Below, in pieces: positions 1 through 3,769 of a stretch of DNA of 6,775 nt (position 1 is the stretch's first letter; every line of letters begins with the position of its first letter). The stretch spans positions 1 through 6,775 of the forward strand of contig JBFKVA010000109.1 in the NCBI GenBank assembly GCA_041635475.1, in the 5' to 3' direction. Source of the DNA: GCA-020352575 sp041635475 (lineage in GTDB: Bacteria; Actinomycetota; Acidimicrobiia; Spongiisociales; JAENVV01). The notes below the pieces were generated by a model, which saw nothing but the letters and a program-made list of their open reading frames with translations, had not been told where the DNA came from and searched no databases. The position numbers were made by a program, and so were the translations under genes.

Positions 1-219
1 CTCGTCGGCAGGGACCTCGTCGTGCTCGACGATGACCTGGGAATGCACGGCAGGGAGAGCCCGGTGGTGTTGGCGGCCGACGGCGCGCTCGACCCATCGA
101 GCGCCGACGCGCTCGCCGACGTGTGGTCGCGCCTTGACACGACGGCGCTGCGGGACCTCAACGCGGCGGTGGTTCGCCGGGGTCGGGACGCCGCGGTGAC
201 GGAGTTCCTCACGCCCTGA
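1..219 (+). CDS. Probable glycine betaine/choline ABC transporter substrate-binding protein (OpuAC-type), C-terminal end only
   Basis: The frame is open from the left edge of the window and ends at TGA 217-219, so only about 72 C-terminal residues are visible and the true start lies outside. The fragment reads L-V-V-L-D-D-D near its beginning, then S-P-V-V-L, and ends with a helix pair containing L-D-T-T-A-L-R-D-L-N. This matches, from memory, the usual C-terminus of OpuAC-family binding proteins: a 'vLeDDk' strand, a 'n.aPVvr' strand, then '.LtteDL.eLN..vdv.g.dp..VA..wL'. Such proteins capture quaternary-amine osmolytes outside the membrane and deliver them to an ABC permease. If the assignment is right, permease and ATPase genes should lie to the left. 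It converges on leuB, separated by the 61-bp tandem repeat. The short fragment limits certainty, and the exact ligand cannot be read. Confidence 0.68.
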   Translation, partial: LVGRDLVVLDDDLGMHGRESPVVLAADGALDPSSADALADVWSRLDTTALRDLNAAVVRRGRDAAVTEFLTP

Positions 220-230
220 ACCGCGTCCCC

Positions 231-352
231 GCCGAACCGTGGGCCAGATCGCGCGCTATTCGCGCGCCTCAACCCTGGGTTCCAGCGCGCGGCCGAACCG
301 TGGGCCAGATCGCGCGCTATTCGCGCGCCGCAACCCTGGGTTCCAGCGCGCG
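231..352. repeat. Tandem duplication of a 61-bp palindrome-rich intergenic unit
   Basis: Copy 1 is 231-291 and copy 2 is 292-352. They abut directly and differ at one base (T269 against G330), so identity is 60 of 61. Each unit carries three nested symmetries: GGCC-like arms flanking the unit start, a GCGCGC stem around a TATTC loop (251-267 and 312-328), and the odd palindrome AACCC-T-GGGTT (271-281 and 332-342). The array fills nearly all of the 133-bp gap between the convergent binding-protein gene and leuB, and copy 2 ends on the base next to the leuB stop codon. No T-tract follows any stem on either strand, so these are not canonical intrinsic terminators. A role in ending or stabilising both converging transcripts is still plausible. 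The near identity implies recent duplication or ongoing homogenisation. Confidence 0.93.
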
Positions 353-1414
353 CTATCCGTCGGCGATGCGGGCGGCGATGCGGTCGCCGATCTCGTCGGT
401 GGTGGCGCCCATGGAGGGGCCGGCCATGGCGGGTAGCGATGCCAGCTCGGCGGCAGCGGCCGACTCGACGGCGGCGGCCGCATCGGCCTCGCCGAGGTGA
501 TCGAGCATCATCGACGCCGAGAGCACCGACGCCACCGGGTTGGCGAGGCCCCGACCGGCAATGTCGGGAGCGGAACCATGGACCGGCTCGAACATCGAGG
601 GCGTACCCCGTCCCGGGTTGATGTTGCCCGAGGCGGCCAGCCCGATGCCGCCTTGGATGGCGGCCCCGAGGTCGGTGATGATGTCCCCGAACAGGTTGTC
701 GGTGACGATCACGTCGAAACGGCCGGGATCGTCGACCATGTAGAGACAGGCGGCGTCGACGTGGACGTAGTCCCACATCACGTCGGGGAACTCGGCGGCG
801 ACCGCCTCGGCAGTACGCATCCATAGGTCCCCGGCGTACGTGAGGACGTTCGTCTTGTGGGCCACCGTCACATGGCCGCTCCGCCCGGCGGCCCTGCCGA
901 AGGCGTCCACCACGACCCGCTCCACTCCCCGTCGGGTGTTGACCGAGTTCTGAGTCGCCACCTCGTGCGGAGTGCCCTTGCGGGAGATCCCACCGTGCCC
1001 CGCGTACGGGCCCTCGGTGTTCTCCCGCACGACGACGAAGTCGCACGCCGTGAGACCGGCGATCGGCGACGGCACGCCCGGGTAGAGCTTCACAGGGCGG
1101 AGGTTCACGTACTGGTCGAACTCGAACCGGAGCCGCAGCAGGAGTCCTCGTTCCAGGATGCCGGGCGGGACCGCCGGGAGCCCAACCGCCCCCAGGAGGA
1201 TGGCGTCGAACCCGGCCAGCTCGTCGACCGTGGCATCGGAGATCACCTCACCGGTGGCCAGGTACCGGGTGCCGCCGAGCTCGTAGTCGGTGGCGTCGAT
1301 GCTGAAGCCGAACCTGGCGGCGGCGGCTCCCAAGGCCTTCATCGCTTGGGCGGTGACCTCGGCGCCGATGCCGTCCCCGGGGATCGCGGCGATCGTGTAG
1401 GACGACACCTTCAC
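353..1414 (-). CDS. leuB: 3-isopropylmalate dehydrogenase (leucine biosynthesis)
   Basis: LeuB is the cytoplasmic NAD-dependent enzyme that oxidises and decarboxylates 3-isopropylmalate to 2-ketoisocaproate. The 353-residue frame is full length for the actinobacterial type. Visible landmarks are G-D-G-I-G at 13-17, the substrate-binding arginines in L-L-L-R-L-R-F (R94, R96) and V-V-V-R-E-N (R130), tyrosine 137 in E-G-P-Y, lysine 187 in H-K-T-N-V, aspartate 220 in H-V-D-A-A, the metal-binding aspartates of T-D-N-L-F-G-D-I-I-T-D (D244, D248), and the NAD-binding loop G-S-A-P-D-I-A-G (280-287). The match to the mycobacterial enzyme runs along the whole length, which argues against tartrate or isocitrate dehydrogenase. 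The GTG start at 1414 overlaps the ilvN TGA by four bases (GTGA), so translation is coupled to ilvN. A second GTG at 1408-1406 has better ribosome-binding-site spacing and would shorten the protein by two residues. The TAG stop is at 353-355. Confidence 0.96.
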   Translation of the reverse strand: MKVSSYTIAAIPGDGIGAEVTAQAMKALGAAAARFGFSIDATDYELGGTRYLATGEVISDATVDELAGFDAILLGAVGLPAVPPGILERGLLLRLRFEFDQYVNLRPVKLYPGVPSPIAGLTACDFVVVRENTEGPYAGHGGISRKGTPHEVATQNSVNTRRGVERVVVDAFGRAAGRSGHVTVAHKTNVLTYAGDLWMRTAEAVAAEFPDVMWDYVHVDAACLYMVDDPGRFDVIVTDNLFGDIITDLGAAIQGGIGLAASGNINPGRGTPSMFEPVHGSAPDIAGRGLANPVASVLSASMMLDHLGEADAAAAVESAAAAELASLPAMAGPSMGATTDEIGDRIAARIADG

Positions 1415-1905
1415 ACCCCCTTCGACCTGCGTTGCTTGGCGTCACGGGCGAGGGCGATCCGACCCGACTTGGCCATTTCGACGAGCCCGAACGGCCGCAG
1501 CAGCTCGAGGAAGTCGTTGATCTTGCGGGGCTCCCCGGTGATCGAGAACAGGAGCGAGCTTCCGGAGACGTCCACGACGTCGGCCGAGAAGATCTGGGCG
1601 AGTTCGAGCACCTCGGTCCGCTGACCGGCCCCGGCCGCGATCCGCACGAGCATCACCTCGGTCTCGACCGCGTTGGCGGGCTCGAGTTCGGTGATCCTGA
1701 CGACGTTGACCAGCTTGTGGAGCTGCTTCTTCACCTGCTCGAGCTCGGGGGCTTCGACCACGATCGTCATCCGCGAGAGGTGCGGTTCCCCGGTGGGTCC
1801 GACGGCGAGGGAGTGGATGTTGAACCCCCGTCGGGCCAGGAGGGACGCGACCCGGGCCAGGACCCCCGATTTGTCCTCGACGAGGACCGACAGCGTGTGT
1901 TCCAT
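1411..1905 (-). CDS. ilvN: Acetolactate synthase small (regulatory) subunit
   Basis: IlvN is the 164-residue regulatory subunit that activates IlvB and gives the holoenzyme its valine feedback. Residues 1-75 or so form an ACT domain (S-V-L-V-E-D-K-S-G-V-L-A-R-V, then R-R-G-F-N-I and L-S-R-M-T-I). Residues about 83-158 form the C-terminal domain of small subunits. Numbering coincides with E. coli IlvH, whose Gly14 and Asn29 are valine-site positions: Gly14 and Asn29 are both present here, with Asp11 in place of Asn11. Feedback sensitivity is therefore likely. The ATG at 1905-1903 overlaps the ilvB stop by one base (TGATG) and is preceded at 1917-1913 by GGAGG, seven bases away, which fixes the start even though the frame stays open far upstream through ilvB. 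It overlaps leuB by four bases downstream. Confidence 0.96.
   Translation of the reverse strand: MEHTLSVLVEDKSGVLARVASLLARRGFNIHSLAVGPTGEPHLSRMTIVVEAPELEQVKKQLHKLVNVVRITELEPANAVETEVMLVRIAAGAGQRTEVLELAQIFSADVVDVSGSSLLFSITGEPRKINDFLELLRPFGLVEMAKSGRIALARDAKQRRSKGV
1416..1422 (-). promoter_or_regulatory. Ribosome binding site of leuB that favours the second GTG
   Basis: On the minus strand AAGGGGG (1422-1416) lies inside the end of ilvN. It is one base from the GTG at 1414-1412, too close for efficient initiation, but seven bases from the in-frame GTG at 1408-1406, which is ideal. The real LeuB may therefore begin V-S-S-Y-T-I (351 residues), although terminating ribosomes from ilvN could restart at the overlapping GTGA. 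Confidence 0.5.
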
Positions 1906-3608
1906 CAGGTGGCCTCCGGTCCGAGGATGATGTTGTCGTTGGAGCCGCCGGCCGGGACCATCGGGTAGACGTGTTCCTCGGGGTCGACGACGAACTCCAT
2001 GATGACGGGCCGGTCGGTGACCGCCAGCGCCTTCTCGATGACCGGTGCCACCTCGTCGGGGGCGACCGCCCGGAAGCCGGCGCAGTTCATGGCCTCGGCC
2101 AGCTTGACGTAGTCGAGAATGTCCGCGCCCAGCTCGGAGGCCGAGAGGCGGTTGTTGTAGAAGAGCCGCTGCCATTGGGCGACCATCCCGAACACGCCGT
2201 TGTTGAGGACGGCGATCTTGACCGGGAGACGGTCGATGGCGGCCGTCATGAGTTCTTGGAACGTCATGTGGAAGCATCCGTCCCCGTCGATGGCGAGCAC
2301 GAGCTCGTCGGGCATGCCGGCCTTGGCTCCCACCGCGGCGGGTACCGCGTAGCCCATCGTGCCCAGCCCCCCCGAATTGAGCCAGCGGTTGGGGCGGTCG
2401 AACTTCCAGTACTGGGAGGCCCACATCTGGTGCTGGCCCACGCCGGCCACGAGGATGGCGTCGCCCCCGGTGATGCGATGCAACTCCTCGACGACGTACT
2501 GGGGCTTGATCATCCCGTCGGGCCGCTGGTCGTAGCTGAGGGGGAACTCGCGCTGCCAGCGAGCGATCGTGTCGATCCAGTCGGATCGGCCAGGCGAGGG
2601 CCGCTCGCCCCATTCGGCGCTCATGGCGGCCAGCACGGCCCTGGCGTCTCCCACGATCGGCACGTCGGCCTCTCGGACCTTGCCGATCTCGGCGGGGTCG
2701 ACGTCGGCGTGGATGACCTCGGCCTCGGGGGCGAAGAAGGCGGGGTCGCCGGTGACCCGGTCATCGAAGCGAACCCCGACGGCGATGAGGAGGTCGGAGC
2801 GCTGGATGGCGGTGGTGGCGGCGTACAGGCCGTGCATGCCGGGCATGCCCAGGCAGAGGGGATGGGCGTCGGCGATGGCACCGCGACCCATGAGGGTGGT
2901 GACGACCGGGATGTTGGCCTTTTCGGCGACCTGGAGGAGCTCGGCCGAGGCCCCGGCCTTGATGATGCCCCCGCCCACGTACAGCACCGGGCGCTCGGCG
3001 GCCTCCATCCGGCGCACCGCCTCGGCGATGCGGCGGGGATGCGGCGCGAACGTCGGCTTGTAGCCGGGCAGGTCCAGTGAGCGAACGGGCTCGTGCCACT
3101 CGAGGACCCCGTTGAGGATGTCCTTGGGGATGTCGACGAGCACCGGCCCCGGTCGGCCGGTGGAGGCGATGTGGAAGGCCTCATGGATGATGTCGGGGAT
3201 CTCGGAGGCGTCGGTGACGAGGTAGTTGTGCTTGGTGGCGGCCATCGTGATCCCGGTGGTGTACGCCTCCTGGAAGGCGTCGTTGCCGATGGCGGTCGTG
3301 GCCACCTGGCCGGTGATGGCCACGATGGGCACCGAGTCCATGAGGGCGTCGGCGAGGGGCGTGACCAGGTTGGTGGCGCCGGGACCCGACGTGGCGATCA
3401 CGACGCCCACCCGCCCGGTGGCCCAGGCGTACCCGGACGCCATGTGCCCGGCGCCCTGCTCGTGGCGGGCGAGGATGTGGCGGATCGGGCTGTCGAGGAT
3501 CGGGTCGTAGGCGGGAAGGATGGCGCCACCGGGCACGCCGAACATGATCTCGACCCCCTCGTGTTCGAGGGACTTGATGAGCGCTTCGGCTCCACTGATG
3601 GTCGACAT
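1905..3608 (-). CDS. ilvB: Acetolactate synthase large (catalytic) subunit
   Basis: IlvB is the ThDP-, Mg- and FAD-dependent catalytic subunit of acetohydroxyacid synthase. It condenses pyruvate with a second pyruvate or with 2-ketobutyrate, the first common step to Val, Leu and Ile. Its 567 residues are typical. The N-terminal ThDP domain has G-V-P-G-G (24-28) and the catalytic glutamate E50 in A-R-H-E-Q-G-A-G-H-M-A. A middle domain (about 190-330) binds FAD. The C-terminal ThDP domain has N-S-G-G-L-G-T-M-G (411-419) and the G-D-G ... N-N signature (442-444 and 469-470). Position 103, in G-Q-V-A-T, has alanine where plant enzymes carry the sulfonylurea-site proline, while W479 in V-A-Q-W-Q is kept. 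ATG 3608-3606 follows a GGAGG and is the natural start (M-S-T-I-S-G-A-E-A-L). It is the first gene of the ilvB-ilvN-leuB unit and lies behind an attenuator. Confidence 0.97.
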   Translation of the reverse strand: MSTISGAEALIKSLEHEGVEIMFGVPGGAILPAYDPILDSPIRHILARHEQGAGHMASGYAWATGRVGVVIATSGPGATNLVTPLADALMDSVPIVAITGQVATTAIGNDAFQEAYTTGITMAATKHNYLVTDASEIPDIIHEAFHIASTGRPGPVLVDIPKDILNGVLEWHEPVRSLDLPGYKPTFAPHPRRIAEAVRRMEAAERPVLYVGGGIIKAGASAELLQVAEKANIPVVTTLMGRGAIADAHPLCLGMPGMHGLYAATTAIQRSDLLIAVGVRFDDRVTGDPAFFAPEAEVIHADVDPAEIGKVREADVPIVGDARAVLAAMSAEWGERPSPGRSDWIDTIARWQREFPLSYDQRPDGMIKPQYVVEELHRITGGDAILVAGVGQHQMWASQYWKFDRPNRWLNSGGLGTMGYAVPAAVGAKAGMPDELVLAIDGDGCFHMTFQELMTAAIDRLPVKIAVLNNGVFGMVAQWQRLFYNNRLSASELGADILDYVKLAEAMNCAGFRAVAPDEVAPVIEKALAVTDRPVIMEFVVDPEEHVYPMVPAGGSNDNIILGPEAT

Positions 3609-3612
3609 GGGT

Positions 3613-3617
3613 CCTCC
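3613..3617 (-). promoter_or_regulatory. Ribosome binding site of ilvB
   Basis: GGAGG at 3617-3613 is four bases from the ilvB ATG, slightly tight. It is complementary to the CCUCC runs in the leader (3654-3650 and 3646-3642). Its availability could therefore depend on which leader structure forms; this is inference. Confidence 0.75.
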
Positions 3618-3623
3618 GGAATG

Positions 3624-3647
3624 AAAAAAGCCTCCCGGTGGGGAGGC
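3624..3647 (-). terminator. Intrinsic terminator in the ilvB leader (attenuator)
   Basis: Read on the minus strand, GCCTCCC (3647-3641), a CACC loop (3640-3637), GGGAGGC (3636-3630) and six T (3629-3624) form a perfect 7-bp GC-rich hairpin with a U-tract, a textbook Rho-independent terminator. It sits only 15 bases before the ilvB start, downstream of its promoter and a small Ile/Val leader ORF. Its place between promoter and first gene marks it as a regulated attenuator rather than the end of the upstream gene. Confidence 0.9.
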
Positions 3648-3651
3648 AGGG

Positions 3652-3686
3652 AGGAGCGAGCGCCGATGTTCGGGGGCGCTGCTCCT
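3652..3686 (-). promoter_or_regulatory. First leader hairpin (candidate 1:2 or pause hairpin)
   Basis: On the minus strand AGGAGC (3686-3681) pairs with GCTCCT (3657-3652), and after a small A/TC internal loop GCGCC (3679-3675) pairs with GGCGC (3664-3660), leaving a 10-base loop: 11 base pairs in all. The left arm begins within the TAG stop of the leader ORF, so a ribosome stalled on the Val codons would cover it, as for segment 1 in classical attenuators. I could not find a convincing antiterminator pairing; the freed CCUCCC at 3654-3649 can pair with GGGAGG of the terminator's right arm. Confidence 0.6.
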
Positions 3687-3711
3687 ATCCGACTACGACG
3701 ATCTGATGCAT
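3685..3711 (-). CDS. ilvB operon leader peptide M-H-Q-I-V-V-V-G
   Basis: This eight-codon ORF runs from ATG 3711-3709 to TAG 3687-3685. Half of its codons are ATC, GTC, GTA and GTC, that is Ile-Val-Val-Val, the amino acids whose synthesis begins with ilvBN. It lies between the promoter and the terminator hairpin, as expected for a peptide whose translation senses charged tRNA-Ile and tRNA-Val. No ribosome binding site precedes it: the bases just upstream are pyrimidine-rich (CCTCCC). The predicted transcription start falls at or within about three bases of the ATG, so it would be translated as a leaderless message. A leader peptide without a ribosome binding site is known for ilvBNC of Corynebacterium glutamicum. 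There is no leucine codon. The frame has an upstream stop at 3747-3745 and no other ATG, so the start choice is clear. The peptide itself has no expected function. Confidence 0.78.
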   Translation of the reverse strand: MHQIVVVG

Positions 3712-3720
3712 GGGAGGTGC

Positions 3721-3748
3721 AGTATGCCATGCGGCGAGGGGGTGTCAA
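3721..3748 (-). promoter_or_regulatory. Promoter of the ilvB-ilvN-leuB operon
   Basis: On the minus strand a perfect -35 TTGACA (3748-3743) is followed after 16 bases by CATACT (3726-3721), which keeps the important A at position 2 and T at position 6. It is preceded by TG plus one base (3729-3727), an extended -10 motif. Transcription should begin near 3714-3711, at or just before the leader-peptide ATG. The -35 starts only 21 bases beyond the stop of the upstream large gene. Confidence 0.75.
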
Positions 3749-3769
3749 TCCCGGCGGGGGTTGGGTCGA

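Larger units (their letters stand above)
3609..3714 (-). promoter_or_regulatory. Attenuator leader region of the ilvB operon
   Basis: This is the whole untranslated leader of about 105 bases, holding in order the I-V-V-V leader peptide, the first hairpin, the terminator hairpin with its U-tract and the ilvB ribosome binding site. The expected logic is that ample charged Ile/Val tRNA lets the ribosome finish the peptide and the terminator forms, while shortage stalls the ribosome and changes folding so that transcription continues into ilvB. CCUCCC occurs near the 5' end (3717-3712, probably just upstream of the transcript) and twice within the leader (3654-3649 and 3646-3641), while GGGAGG/GGAGG occurs in the terminator and the ribosome binding site, so several pairings are mutually exclusive. 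Direction of control is inferred; the elements are seen directly. Confidence 0.8.

Noticed and set aside
231..352. Tandem repeats as a small CRISPR array
   Set aside because: The copies abut with no unique spacers, and there are only two units and no cas genes nearby.
220..352. Canonical intrinsic terminator for the converging genes
   Set aside because: Stems exist in each repeat, but no T-tract follows on either strand, so I kept it as a repeat with possible terminating function.
1906..2613. In-frame upstream extension of ilvN into ilvB
   Set aside because: The frame is open to 2613, but the added residues are R/G/H-rich shadow of ilvB. The ATG at 1905 has a well-placed ribosome binding site and gives the exact family length.
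857..3080. Long plus-strand frames opposite leuB, ilvN and ilvB
   Set aside because: They are antisense to three confidently identified enzymes and show no recognisable motifs. Complementary-frame openness is expected at this GC content.
3609..3714. T-box or metabolite riboswitch upstream of ilvB
   Set aside because: The leader is only about 105 bases and lacks a recognisable T-box sequence or specifier stem. The I-V-V-V mini-ORF explains it better.
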